Assembly: GCF_964355755.1 (NCBI RefSeq)
Contig: NC_092675.1
Coordinates: forward strand, 11,361,312-11,425,311
Source: Antedon mediterranea
Lineage: Eukaryota; Echinodermata; Crinoidea; Comatulida; Antedonidae
Direction of reading: 5' to 3'
DNA length: 64,000 nt
The position numbers and the translations under genes were made by a program. Shown piece after piece: positions 10,863-22,285 of the stretch. How positions within the stretch are numbered: the stretch's first letter is position 1; each line of letters opens with the position of its first letter. Below the pieces are notes generated by a model that was not told the DNA's origin, ran no database searches, and worked only from the letters and a program-made list of their open reading frames with translations.

Positions 10863-11035
10863 AGGAATCACTGTAGAAAGTATCGTATCGCAGTTGTGTA
10901 ATCACTTCTTGTTGCTATACGCTTGGGTGCACACGGAACAACAAATTTAACTTATGAATATTATTCATGTTTATTTTGTGACGTTTCATGAGGGGTCCCC
11001 AACTTATGTACGTAAAAAAAAATCGCCGCCGGGTA

Positions 11036-11853
11036 CACGCTGGACGTAGAAAAAAAAAAGAAGCGTGCAACCAACCGTGAATCAATGACGTGGTAACCGG
11101 AATACGCGATTATCAATTTTGGGAGGATCCAAGTTTTAACTAAATAAACGCTTTGATTACACAGTGGTTGAGACACGTTTTTAATAGTTATTACATTTTT
11201 AAACACCTTCATAATTAATGGACTCTACCAATGTTGATCCGCTGCAAAGAACAACAGATCGCACACATCGGAGGCGGTGTTTTATTTGGTTTTACTGTAC
11301 GATCCGATAATACGAACATGTTAAATGATTTAAAAGGCATGGATTCGCCAAGCAAGTAGGCCTACATTTAATAAAAATTTACCTAAGATTGTCGTAAGCT
11401 CTTTTGTTCAAACTTGTTATTTATATAGCAATAATCCACCCGTTGCGGCATGCACGCTAGGCCTCTAGAGGCCTACTCCTCGATCGATCGATGTCGCTGG
11501 TGGGGAATTTCCCAGCGATAAGAAATCGGCGAAATAGCTCATAAACGGCCTACATTTTAATGTTATATCTTTAATGCCAGTGTAATTACGTATGGATAAA
11601 ACAATATAAAACTCAATGTTTTTCATCTGAAATAATAGGTTAACTCGCGTAATGTAGCATAAGACGGATTCGGAATAGTTATTTCGATTGTTTTTGGGTT
11701 TTAAAATGGTAGCTAGCTAGGGCCTAGAAGTAGAAGCCCTAGGCTAGGCCTAGGCCTGTGCCTAAAAAAAATGAGTAAATTCTATTGGGCAATACTATCA
11801 TGTGTAAATAGTGTACATTATGTAATTAAATTATTTTATATACTGAATTTTAG
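11036..11853. other. Intron sequence with no recognised gene
   Basis: Unique-looking AT-rich DNA with AGGCCTA runs near 11460-11475 and 11720-11760. I see no exon, RNA gene or clear repeat end. Confidence 0.5.
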
Positions 11854-12689
11854 CAAAGAATATATATAACAAGAATGAGTATTCCGCGATTTTTGCATGA
11901 GAAATTTGTAACCGAGAGCTCCAGAGAGTGATGCCCGCCCTCATAAGGGCGGATGTATACATACTAAATAAGACTTGATTTAATAGATATTGTACATGTC
12001 ACATTAAATAGAATTATGATAATATATTTCGCAATTGTAAACTATTTTATAATACATATTTATTAACAAACTAGTGTACATTCACTTTTACAGACAGTTA
12101 TTTACTAACATGCTAAATTAGTTCACAAAAAAGGCCTAACACAGCAACACCAAAATCAACGAATCGTTACTCAGCACGGCCTATTCTTTACCATTGCCGC
12201 GTACTACTCTACGCCCGGTAAATTAAGTATTGTTTTTATGATATAAATTAGTATAAAATACATGTTATTTATAGGATAAAATGTTAAATGTCATTAACAT
12301 TTATTTGTTTTACCAGAAACAAGTTAGATATAGGAATATTATTAAACTATCCTTCTTGAAAACGCGTAAACACCAACACGCCCGGTCACGCTATCGTAGC
12401 GCCCGGTTGATAAAGCGAACTGTTTATACGGCAGTTTTTACTAAATAAATTGCATAAAACGAACAATTAAATATCCAAATAGCATTTAACATGATGTTGG
12501 CATGTAGTTGATAACATTTTTTATCATGAAAATACTACCGGTGGTCCAGCCTTTGATTAGTGAAACCGTCACAAACAGTTGTATACATCCCAGATACATC
12601 CTCACTTATGGCGGCGCCCTACCACATGGACAATATTACTGTTACAGGGAAAATCGCGGATTACTCATTCTTGTTATATATATTCTTTG
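11854..12689. mobile_element. 836-bp MITE with CAAAG ends
   Basis: The ends are CAAAGAATATATATAACAAG and the exact inverse CTTGTTATATATATTCTTTG. The inverted match extends about 40 bp, through GAATGAGTA.TCCGCGATTTT. It is flanked by a direct repeat ATTTTAG (11847-11853 and 12690-12696). The CAAAG/CTTTG ends fit hAT, but the duplication reads as 7 rather than 8 bp, so the superfamily is tentative. There is no transposase. Confidence 0.78.
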
Positions 12690-12718
12690 ATTTTAGTTAA
12701 AATACATGAGTATATATA

Positions 12719-14448
12719 TGTGGGGATTAATCTAATCATGTGATAATTAAATACTGCCCCCTATAGGTGTTGCTGCCCCCTATAATTGTAACAGTCTTTT
12801 TCAAATGATTTGCTTTCTTTTGTATTCATGAACCGGTCAAGGAAACAGATAGTTTTGTCTCTTACTTAAAGACCCCTTCCCTGCAATTTTGGACGTTTTT
12901 TGGAAAATAATACATATATATCACTTTAAAAACATTAAACCATGTCATTCCTTGTCTTAAATGTACGTTTTATGGTAAATTATGATAAAAAGTGAGAAAC
13001 AATGCACTACCTAAGTAGCTCGCGGCGATCGACCTCTCGTGGACGGTCTTAGGCCTAGCCTAGCTAGGCTTAGTTTTGTAGGCCTAGCTGGTAAACATCG
13101 GTAACGTACGAACATCGTACGCGAGTTATATACCTAGCCTGACGTTGTATAGTTGCTGCATTAATTGTCTTTCTATTTTTGCCAGACTCCGTTGATACAA
13201 ATTGGGGAAAACCCGGTATTTTCGCTGAAAAGTTAGGAGTCTTCCATTTGTTTTGGCCTCACGATCGATCGAAAAGTGGGCGAATTACAGGTGAAAAACA
13301 AAAATATCAATCCGCGCGCAATGCATTTTGGGATTTATAGCGGGCCGCTATAATTGTTAGAATCGACTTATTTTTCACATTTTTAACCGTTTAAAGACGA
13401 AAAAAGTTATCGCAATAGGACCATATAGTATTATTTTTACATTAAATATAGTTTGTGATCTTAAATTAGATCTAAAAAACGTAGGGAATGGGGCTTTAAT
13501 TAAAGATCTGATTATAAGGTAATTACTCTACTTTATACATATATTACTTTGTTATACATTTTATAAGATTCTGTTATGTTTAAGAAACATTAATGTTGTA
13601 TTTTAAGATGATTGCATTCATAGGCCTAGACATTTGTTTTGGGTTAACCTTGACTCATGGAATGTGCAGTTAGGAAGCCTATTGAATAGTATTGTGTTAC
13701 AATCTTTGAACTAGGATTTTATGCCATATAATATGTTATAATATATACTTTTGTGATAAACCTTCTTTGTATTAACAAAATATGTTTAGATAGATTTAGT
13801 AATGTTTAGTTTATAGAAGATAGTTTCTAGTTAACAGTTTGTATAAAATAGTTCATCCTACAGTTCACACTTGATTAATTTGTATACACGAGGCTACCAT
13901 GCTCGTGATAGATCGTCATGTAGTGCGCCCTCTATTTATCATACAAAATGGCTGCGCCCATGGATTTGTTATTGTTTATATATTTTACACAAACCTAAGA
14001 TTATAACTCCTTGATTCAATGAATAGACTAAGTTTAGTATTCAAATAGTGTGAGTAAATTCCAACATGCATTTATTCTAGTAATATAATAGTAATATTCA
14101 GGCACTTATGATGCAATTGTGTAGGTAATTAATTAGGTATTTTTATACTCTAACAAAGTATACAGAGGCTGTTTAGGTAGACGTGCCGTTTGATGTAATA
14201 GTCGCAGTCCTCAGAGAGAATCCTTTTTATTAGAGTCGCCTGTTAAGTTGAGGTCGTTACTAAGAATTGGCTTGTATTTTAGAATATTATTTACTTTTGT
14301 TTCTCATTGTATTTATTTTGTGGTTTTCAGGACCATACTGATCTCTATTGTTATGCTAAAAACAAATTAAAACCAAATACACCACCGGACCGTGGTAAAA
14401 GTGAGAAAAGGCGTGTTTTCCTTTTGTGTTGTCGTCCACATCCTTACA
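12719..14448 (+). repeat. 5' LTR (interrupted by a MITE)
   Basis: It runs from TGTGGGGATTAATC to CCACATCCTTACA. Outside the insertion at 12869-13496 it matches the 3' LTR almost base for base, with only a few substitutions and short indels. That implies recent insertion of the retroelement. Confidence 0.88.
12869..13496. mobile_element. 628-bp MITE in the 5' LTR
   Basis: It is absent from the 3' LTR, where the empty site reads ACTTAATTAAAG. The ends are AAGACCCCTTCCCTG and AGGGAATGGGGCTT (inverse AAGCCCCATTCCCT). The target duplication is TA, or TTA, at 12866-12868 and 13496-13498. TA would suggest Tc1/mariner and TTA would suggest Harbinger. There is no coding region. Confidence 0.8.
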
Positions 14449-14451
14449 ATT

Positions 14452-14469
14452 TGGTGTCAGAAGTGGGAT
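14452..14469 (+). other. Primer binding site of the LTR element
   Basis: TGGTGTCAGAAGTGGGAT begins three bases after the 5' LTR and is complementary to the 3' end of a tRNA-Leu (..CCCACTTCTGACACCA). tRNA-primed minus-strand synthesis would start here. Confidence 0.8.
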
Positions 14470-14506
14470 CGTGGATCGCATTTGGCTTTAACATTAGAGA
14501 TCAGTG

Positions 14507-14953
14507 ATGGCAAGCAAGGCATCGTTGCGAGATGTGCAGAGGACGGTTGATGAGCTAAGAGCCGAACTAGAAGCAACTAGGCGTGCTGCCCATGGGAATG
14601 GAAACACAGTATATGTTCTCCCAGAGAAGAAGATGAGACACTTTGTGGGAGCCGAAGGGGAATGTGTAGAGTCCTTTGTTGAAGACATCAAGGCAGCTAT
14701 AAAAGTCAGAAAATTGCGAGGACAGAATGCAGCTGATTTTGTTGTTTCTCACCTAGAAGGCGCCGCACGAAGAGAAATTAGGCATCGTCCACGGGTAGCA
14801 GATGACTCGGAGCTAATACTTAGGACCTTACAAGATACCTTTGGGGAGCGGATGTCACTAAATACCATTATGAGGCAGATATATAATCTAGTTAATATTA
14901 ATGATATTTTGATAAGTGTGCGTACCAAATGTAAAATGTTTCTGCATATTTAG
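14507..14953 (+). CDS. Gag N-terminal fragment of the Gypsy-type element
   Basis: 149 codons from ATG at 14507. An amphipathic N-terminal helix (DVQRTVDELRAELEATRRAA) is followed by a retrotransposon-gag-like region (KKMRHFVG, VESFVEDIKAAIKVRKL, AADFVVSHLEGAARREIRHR, LRTLQDTFGERMSLNTIMRQIYN). Gag would form the particle that packages element RNA. The frame runs into unrelated AT-rich sequence after MRQIYN and stops; the rest of Gag, including any zinc knuckle, and all of Pol are gone. The break lies near 14880, about 120 bp before the polypurine tract. Confidence 0.72.
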   Translation: MASKASLRDVQRTVDELRAELEATRRAAHGNGNTVYVLPEKKMRHFVGAEGECVESFVEDIKAAIKVRKLRGQNAADFVVSHLEGAARREIRHRPRVADDSELILRTLQDTFGERMSLNTIMRQIYNLVNINDILISVRTKCKMFLHI

Positions 14954-15001
14954 TGTAATCTTACATTTTATTTCATAATATTAAGTTTGAGGACAAACTC
15001 A

Positions 15002-15016
15002 GCTTAAACAGGGGAG
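15002..15016 (+). other. Polypurine tract
   Basis: ACAGGGGAG lies immediately before the 3' LTR, where plus-strand synthesis of an LTR element would prime. Confidence 0.6.
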
Positions 15017-15476
15017 TGTGGGGATTAATCTAATCATGTGATAATTAAATACTGCCCCCTATAGGTGTTGCTGCCCCCTATAATTGTAACAGTCTTTTTC
15101 AAATGATTTGCTTTCTTTTGTATTCATGAACCGGTCAAGGAAACAGACAGTTTTGTCTCTTACTTAATTAAAGATCTGATTATAAGGTAATTACTCTACT
15201 TTATACATATATTACTTTGTTATACATTTATAAGATTCTGTTATGTTTAAGAAACATTAATGTTGTATTTTAAGATGATTGCATTCATAGGCCTAGACAT
15301 TTGTTTTGGGTTAACCTCGACTCATGGAATGTGCAGTTAGGAAGCCTATTGAATAGTATTGTGTTACAATCTTTGAACTAGGATTTTATGCCATATAATG
15401 TTATAATATATACTTTTGTGAAAAACCTTCTTTGTATTAACAAAATATGTTTAGATAGATTTAGTAATGTTTAGTT
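15017..15476 (+). repeat. 3' LTR, left part
   Basis: It starts TGTGGGGATTAATC and lacks the 628-bp MITE found in the 5' LTR. It is cut after GTTTAGTT by the transposon at 15477 and resumes at 22729/22737. Confidence 0.88.
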
Positions 15477-16815
15477 GGATCAACTGCCGTTTTGGCTCCG
15501 GAGTTTTTTTTAGGGTTATTCCATTATTAAAGTGGGGGTGTGTGGTTATGAATATTGTGTGCAGGTACGTCAATAGAAATGACATTGAGAGCCCTCTTCT
15601 GTCAGTTGACTGGTTCCCGGTCTACCGCCTTGTAATTGACTTAATCATGATCGAATTCCAATAACTTAAGAATATACAAAATGTTTACATAATTATATAA
15701 CAATGTAGACCTATCTAATAATGTTTTTACTTTTTTGCAGATAAAGGAGGATCATCAATAAAATAAAATGATAAAAATTCCAGGCATTTAATATACGGTT
15801 TACTGATAAAATATAATGTACCAATGAAATAAACCTGGTGTTCTGAAACATATTTTAATAACTTTTGCCGGCCTAGCGCCTTTGTGTATCTAAATCTATC
15901 TAAATAATTAAGTTAGTACAGTATTAACAAATAAAGGGTTAGGGTTATGTATAATAAAATGATAGAAATGAGGCATTATCTAATAATGTTTTTATTGATT
16001 TTTTTTTCAGATTTTTATAGTTTTAAAATTCAAGTACCGTTTTTATAGCGTTATGTATCCTGTAAATGCTAACCTAAATACGTTATCTGAATGTTTCTTT
16101 TTACGTTATAGAAATGTAATAAAATAACGGTTATTAGTGAACCTAAACATTAACCAAACACTAACGTTAGAAAACCACTATGTGATTGCTGGACTGCCAC
16201 AATAGAACAATAGACCTACAGTAGGTATGTTAAACAAAGAAATCACGTCAAAGCAGGGTGGAGACGGAATTTTAAGACAAAGGCGTTCTATACAAATGCA
16301 AATCTGGTGGTGGAATACAACATGATCAATGCTGACAGAAATTCACATAAACTCTGCAGTAAAAAAAATGTAGAAACATTATTTGCGTATTAAATCACTA
16401 TATAAAATGTTCAGCTTGTTTAATTAATATACTGTACAATAATGTCCGTACTATGATTTTCTTTTTTAACCTGTTTTGATCGTCTCTTTTATCTACTACA
16501 AGGAATAATTTCGCCAGTGTGGCATAGCAAAAAGCTATACAAAACAACCTTATTGCTACACATTTCGAAAATTGTGTAGCAAAAATACAATACAAAACTA
16601 TGTTTCTCGACTAAATCAGTTTGATTAGCAATTTTGCTAAAATTTTGAAATGAAATTGTTCACTGTACTACAGACTCCCACTTGTAATTTTAATGCTAGT
16701 CGATATATGATTTCTATACTGTACTTACTGTTTATTACAGCTCATACATAGTTGCTATTCTCTTGAGGCTCAAGACGACCAAATAGACAGTTTGATATCC
16801 AAGTACAACTTGTAA

Positions 16816-17502
16816 CTAGAATTTAATTCGTCACTTTGACGAATTATAGGTGATCATTTTTATCATTTTATTGACATTCATATTTTTTAAACATGCACCT
16901 ACGTTAACATACAATCGGAAAATGTTGATGTATGCCATCCTATTATACGCTTATAGTGCTGAGTTGTGCCTATTATATGCCATATACAATATGTACAGTA
17001 TATACTGTACTGTGTATATCTATATACAGTGTAGCATAGGTGAAATTACGGGACCCACATCATGTTCTAATTTTTTGGTATGATGACGTTGTCAAAATAA
17101 ACTTGAAGATAACAATATCGAAAGATAATGAATTGAGTAATAAAATATAACAATTGGAAGAAAATTTGGCACGTAGAAGGGCGGTGCGCGCTATTTAAAA
17201 ATTGTATAACTTTTACGAAAGCGATGAAAAAAATACTTTTTAACTTCAACTGGCCATACGGTAACGTCACAACATCCGATAGGCTTAATTTTTATATGAA
17301 TTAATATAAGCTTCGCTTGACGACGTTACATAAATGTAAAAATGTTAACATAGTTCACAAAATGTTATGTTTGCAAGTTTCAGAGAAAAGCGTTGCACAA
17401 AAATCATACAGAAAGAAAGAAGAGAAATAAAAAGTTGATGTTGATGATGATTTCGTACAATCACAAGAGGTTATCAGCAACTTCGTTGCGGATAACCAAT
17501 AA
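16816..17502 (-). mobile_element. Shortened, inverted copy of the GTTATCC/CTAG repeat family
   Basis: Read on the minus strand it ends with hairpin AATTCGTCAAAGTGACGAATT and then CTAG. At the other end is GGTTATCAGCAAC..GTTGCGGATAACC, the family's 5' hairpin. Internal landmarks also match: the ACTGGCCATACGGTAACGTCAC block, CAGTGTAGCATAGGTGAAATTACGGGACCC, and GTAGAAGGGC.GTGCGCGC. It is about half the length of the units at 53-59 kb. Confidence 0.75.
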
Positions 17503-18228
17503 AGATTTGATACAATAACAAGGTGATCATTTTTATTCTAAATGATCACCTAATTATGAATATTAAATTCCTGCTTCCAGACGACGTCACACTTGGGTTT
17601 AATCAGACCTTAAAAAACCTAGTATTTGATTTTCTTTACCAAAATGATTATATATTGTACCGTTACTACTGTATTATTCCAACATGTAATTGCTATTCTC
17701 TCTCTCTCTCTCTTTTATTTCTAGGCGTTTTTTAAAGATAAATCAGTCCTTAAAACCTACCTATTTTGGTTTGAAATAATCATAACCTATTGTACCGTTA
17801 TGTTGATTTGTTAAACAGTACAGTACATACAATTTCATTAAATTCAATCTTCAATTTGAATGAAAAAGCTAAACGGTAGTGTTTCAAATTTTGAGTTTAA
17901 AAAAAAATGGTTGGGAAGAATAAATATTAATAAAATATATGTAATCAGGTTAAGAAACAAAAACCGCTGTAGCATAGTTTTACTTTTTTTTTATCGCTGC
18001 ACAAAGGTGTCTCATTGAAGCTTACAATATTACATAATAAAGCATATAACAATATCACTCATGCCGACATGGAGCTATGTATACAACCTAAAATATGGCA
18101 CATGTATATAAACCAAGATCAGTTGTCTTCAAATCACTCATTTTTCGAAAAATGTTCAACTATATTATACAACTCCGATATTTTACTGCGTTCTCGATTT
18201 GATTTTACTGCGATTTAAACCAAGGACC

Positions 18229-18364
18229 ATGCTACCGAAGATAGGACCACATTTGTTTAATGGATTTGATGACTATCTGGACTTTTTCCAACGAAGGGGT
18301 TTTTATCCAACTGCCAAGGATTGCTCGTACTGTAATGTACCAATGTACATGTCTACTCGTAACC
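18229..18364 (+). CDS. Short first-exon-like ORF with zinc-ribbon half (transposase-like)
   Basis: ATG at 18229 gives 45 codons ending at a CC|GTAAGT donor (phase 1). The peptide contains LFNGFDDYLDFFQRRGFYP followed by a C-x2-C pair (CSYC). This resembles the N-terminus of IS1595/ISXO2-Merlin-type transposases, where a helix precedes a zinc ribbon. The remaining exons are not found before the right arm. Function and family are tentative. Confidence 0.4.
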
Positions 18365-19708
18365 GTAAGTGTTCTCATCATTAATTATTATAATTACATT
18401 TAAAAAGCGTAATTTAAATATTTATAACCTGTACCATTATATGTATAATTATGTCTTTATTATAACCTGCATTTTATGTGCAATTATTTAGTAATTTTAT
18501 GTACCATTTATTCAGTTACTGTAATGTAAGTTAAGTAATTAATTAATTGTAAGTAAATAATGATGTAATTTAATAAAAAATATTTATATTATTGAAATGA
18601 ATTTCTAAATAAAAATACATTGTCAATTTAATTTTGTTGTTGTTATGTTTGGTTTATTTTTTGCTATCCTATGTATTATGATAATTTTGCTATTCTATGT
18701 ATTAGAATATTTATATATGATTTAATACGCAAATAATGTTTCTACATTTTTTTTACTGCAGAGTTTACGTGAATTTCTGTCAGCATTGATCATGTTGTAT
18801 TCCACCACCAGATTTGCATTTGTATAGAACGCCTTTGTCTTAAAATTCCGTCTCCACCCTGCTTTGACGTGATTTCTTTGTTTAACATACCTAGGTCTAT
18901 TGTTCTATTGTGGCAGTCTAGCAATCACATAGTGGTTTTCTAACGTTAGTGTTTGGTTAATGTTTAGGTTCACTAATAACCGTTATTTTATTACATTTCT
19001 ATAACGTAAAAAGAAACATTCAGATAACGTATTTAGGTTAGCATTTACAGGATACATAATGCTATAAAAACGGTACTTGAATTTTAAAACTATAAAAATC
19101 TGAAAAAAAAATAAATAAAAACATTATTAGATAATGCCTCATTTCTATCATTTTATTATACATAACCCTAACCCTTTATTTGTTAATACTGTACTAACTT
19201 AATTATTTAGATAGATTTAGATACACAAAGGCGCTAGGCCGGCAAAAGTTATTAAAATATGTTTCAGAACACCAGGTTTATTTCATTGGTACATTATATT
19301 TTATCAGTAAACCGTATATTAAATGCCTGGAATTTTTATCATTTTATTTTATTGATGATCCTCCTTTATCTGCAAAAAAGTAAAAACATTATTAGATAGG
19401 TCTACATTGTTATATAATTATGTAAACATTTTGTATATTCTTAAGTTATTGGAATTCGATCATGATTAAAGATCATGGAACATGGTATTTGATGTTTATG
19501 TAAAATAGTAGTATTATAGTTGTTCTCCTTGATGGATATTAAACAGACAATAAATTAAAAGTTTTCAGGACATAATTAAAGTGTTTTCTGCTATTTCGCG
19601 CAACTGCTCTCAGTTCACGACTATTCGGGTTTTTTCGGCATTTTCCGGTAACCTCTGATAGTGACGTCATAAGATGAAGAAACTTTTTCGTGTACTGTAC
19701 AAACTAGG

Positions 19709-20974
19709 ATGTCAACACGTATCGCGTATGATTTTGACAGTTCTTCGTCAGAGGAATTAGAAGAGGAAACATTGATAGTGGAATGCGAAACTGAGGAAAA
19801 TGAAGGAGAAACTATTTTGTTTAACAATCGAAATATTGAATGGAATGTCGATGAAATTAATTCGGCCGTACATGTACGAGCCCGATTGTAGTTCTGATGA
19901 TTCTTCATCATCAGAAGATGGCGACGGTGACCGTCACCTAGGCTAGGCCTACCTACAATTCAAGCAGAGAATATTCAACTTCAAACCCAGTTATTAAATT
20001 GGTTAGTAGTACTATCTCTTTTATTAAAAATTAATGTATAACTTTATTGTATAATTAACAATTCCCTAGTAGATAACTACGATATTCTTCCGTCATGCCA
20101 GTGTGTATTGTGGCTTAGTTAGGCCTAGATAGAGGCTAGGCCCTACTGTACTTTACTCCAATTCATGCGGCTAGGCCTAGCCCTCTCACCGGCGACGGTC
20201 GGCTATCGTCTATAAGCCTAGGGCCTAGATTGAATTTTTTTAACGAAATAAAGATTAAATTGAATCGTAGAAAGCAAAAATGTACATTACGGTATTAGAC
20301 TGACCATTTTATTTAACAAATTTGCACTTTGTTGTTTGAAATAGGCCTCCTAGGGTAGGCCTAGATAGATAGGCCCACCCCTAGGCTAGCCAAGATGCAG
20401 ATTTATTTTCCTATTTCACACACAATACATTAAATTAATCATTAATAATCACTAAAACTTTAAAAATATTTAATATAGCGCCCTATAAATTGTGACATCT
20501 CAGAATATTGTAGCGCTACAATATTATTATCACAAAATATTTTTGTTTTTATAATACAGGTGTGATTGTGGCCATTGCCAGATGCTACCCACGTATCGCG
20601 AATGTCGATGTTGCCAGGAAGTAGGCCCTATTATTTATTAATCATAGGCTGGAGGAAGGTCAGACAATTTACAATACGGAGAAGCCTACATATGCATCAC
20701 TGAACATCCTGGATTCACTGCTGCCTGTTTGAATTTGCATGTGTTGGAAATTGCATGGCTGCATTACCGCCAACAGTATGACACACCTGTTGAAGCCTCA
20801 AAACATAAACGTCTGAGACATATTGCGTACCGGCAACTCGCCAGATGGTGTTGGGGGTTTTTGGGCCGAAACCTAAGGGTATTCTTACCATCATGTGCCG
20901 TTTCCTGCATAAGAGCCCACTTCCCACCACCAGGTATGGAAGATGATCTCCAGTTTGCTGGATTTTTGGATTGA
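19709..20974 (+). pseudogene. P2X7-like zinc-domain protein gene (degenerate)
   Basis: The N-terminal exon starts at ATG 19709 (MSTRIAYDFDSS, then a Glu-rich acidic run). A one-base shift near 19858 separates it from RPYMYEP and an acidic SSDDSSSSED run up to about 19930. A second part, from 20561 after an ATACAG acceptor, reads CDCGHCQMLPTYRECRCCQE. After frame damage at about 20630-20690 it continues CITEHPGF, LNLHVLEIAWLHYRQQYDTP, YRQLARWCWGFLGR, LPSCAV and IRAHFPPPG to TGA at 20972-20974. This is the cysteine-rich, zinc-binding fold of the P2X7 C-terminal ballast domain, common as stand-alone genes in invertebrates. Here it lies wholly inside a transposon. At least two frame lesions suggest a pseudogene. 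Confidence 0.78.
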
Positions 20975-21343
20975 GTAAACATTTAGCACCAACTTGTATT
21001 GAGATTACAATTAACCACATACAATTATTTACTGTACTTCATAAAGGAAAGTATTGTAAACTGTATCTGATAGAAATAAAATATACATTTCTCTGACACA
21101 ATTTATTAAAAAATTATGCACACAAGTGATTATTTTGTTTATAAAACTGTTGGCTCTGGATTGTGGAGCTGTATCCACATAAACAAATGGCTTTTAATCT
21201 TTTACTAAAAAAATGAAATAATGATTTATAATAAAAAGCATGATGGAATGTATCTCATTTCTTGGAGTATGTATTATACTTCTTATTTGAAGTTGATCAG
21301 TGGACCTTTTGGCTGCTGATTTATTTACTGCATAATTTTTGCC
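20975..21343. other. Non-coding interior of the 7.25-kb transposon
   Basis: AT-rich sequence between two converging gene fragments. AATAAAATATAC near 21075 could be a polyadenylation signal for the P2X7-like gene. Nothing else was recognised. Confidence 0.4.
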
Positions 21344-21510
21344 TTAGTTGTTCACATTTGGAAATCTTGTGAAGTGGTTGGCAATAGCGGCCTCTTTGTC
21401 GGGGCGTTCAAATCCTAAACAGAGTTGGGGTGGCGCATCAACAACATCAACATCTTCTGCTGTCCCTTCAACAATGCTCATTACCTCCAAGATGAGGTCA
21501 TCCACATACC
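21344..21510 (-). CDS. Putative C-terminal exon of a transposon protein
   Basis: On the minus strand a TTTCGCAG acceptor precedes an open frame reading YVDDLILEVMSIVEG, then a short acidic linker, then LCLGFERPDKEAAIANHFTRF and TAA. The RPDKEAAI..H..RF ending resembles the C-termini of some DNA-transposon proteins that I recall from marine invertebrates, but I cannot name the family. Upstream exons that would carry the catalytic core are not visible between here and 22285. Confidence 0.4.
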
Positions 21511-22029
21511 CTGCGAAATAATAATACGGTACTGTAAGAACAAAATCATTTGTAAAAGTGCAATAAGATTATATAATTTATAATTTGACTTTTCTAAAGC
21601 AAATTTCAAATGGTTCAATTTTTGTTCAAATCAATAGAGAATATATATAGTGCAATCTGTCAATGCAACTTACAAAGCAACTTACAAATTATTGCAGTCA
21701 GCTTGTGCACAAGCTTTATTTTTATGAGGGCAGAACAACTCCCCACCTGAACTATTATGCTGGGGCTTTCAACACAGTACTACTAGCCTAGGCCCTTTGT
21801 GTTGCTGATTTTAAAACCGAATTAATCACCTAGGCCTACTACTCTACTATACTAGAAAGAAGTACTAGTACTACCTACCGTTTATTTAGTTAATCGACAC
21901 AACAACTTCAGTTTTACTAATTTTTTTATTGCGTTTAAAAACACGATAATAATGCATTCGTATAACTGACTGTAACTAAACCATTCCAAAGTTTGGGTCC
22001 GTAATTGAAAATGTAAACCTAGGCCTAGG

Positions 22030-22285
22030 ACCATGTATTGTTGGTCTGGTCAATTTCCCCACGACGTTCTTCGCCGCCTTCGCGTTGGTCCGCCTCGCCT
22101 TCAGAATCGGTGAGATCGGGCTCTCATATAGGCCTACGGTTGAATTAATTGCATTCAATAACACTTTCTTGCGTATCCATAACGACGTCTCCTTCATCTT
22201 CATCAATTTCGAATTCATAATGGATAGTTTCCTCTTCAAAATCAGACTCCGAACTGTCGAGATCGTACACAATACGTGTTGACAT
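22030..22285 (-). pseudogene. Second, inverted copy of the acidic P2X7-like first exon
   Basis: Starting at the minus-strand ATG (22285-22283) the peptide reads MSTRIVYDLDSSESDFEEET and then an acidic run. In a shifted frame it continues RPI(stop)EPDLTDSEGEADQR. It aligns with the first exon at 19709 (MSTRIAYDFDSS; RPYMYEP) but is more than a few changes away, so it is an old paralogous copy. Frame breaks make it inactive. Confidence 0.6.

Larger units (their letters stand above)
5026..11026. mobile_element. MULE-like DNA element, copy A, split by a LINE and a MITE
   Basis: The ends are GCGATTTTTCGTACATAAG on the left and its inverse CTTATGTACG(T)AAAA..ATCGC on the right. Exact 9-bp target duplications CGCCGGGTA flank them at 5017-5025 and 11027-11035. 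Nine-base duplications are typical of the Mutator/MULE superfamily; no transposase is present, so it is non-autonomous. Its body matches copy B (24571-25509) in inverted orientation. Comparison with that empty copy shows two later insertions: a LINE at about 5312-9593 and a MITE at about 10049-10862. Removing them leaves about 0.9 kb, the size of copy B. Confidence 0.88.
15645..19465. mobile_element. TTAA-flanked element with ~760-bp inverted arms
   Basis: It begins TCATGATCGAATTCC and ends with the exact inverse. TTAA is duplicated at 15641-15644 and 19466-19469, and the right arm of the host transposon preserves the single-TTAA empty site. The arms (about 15645-16406 and 18713-19465) match almost continuously, including two poly-pyrimidine/CAG tracts. 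The core of about 2.3 kb holds a short zinc-ribbon exon (18229-18364) and a Helentron-like repeat. TTAA duplication is typical of piggyBac and Kolobok. Confidence 0.87.

Noticed and set aside
20715-21020. Minus-strand ORFs opposite the P2X7-like domain.
   Set aside because: Shadow frames of the conserved plus-strand domain.
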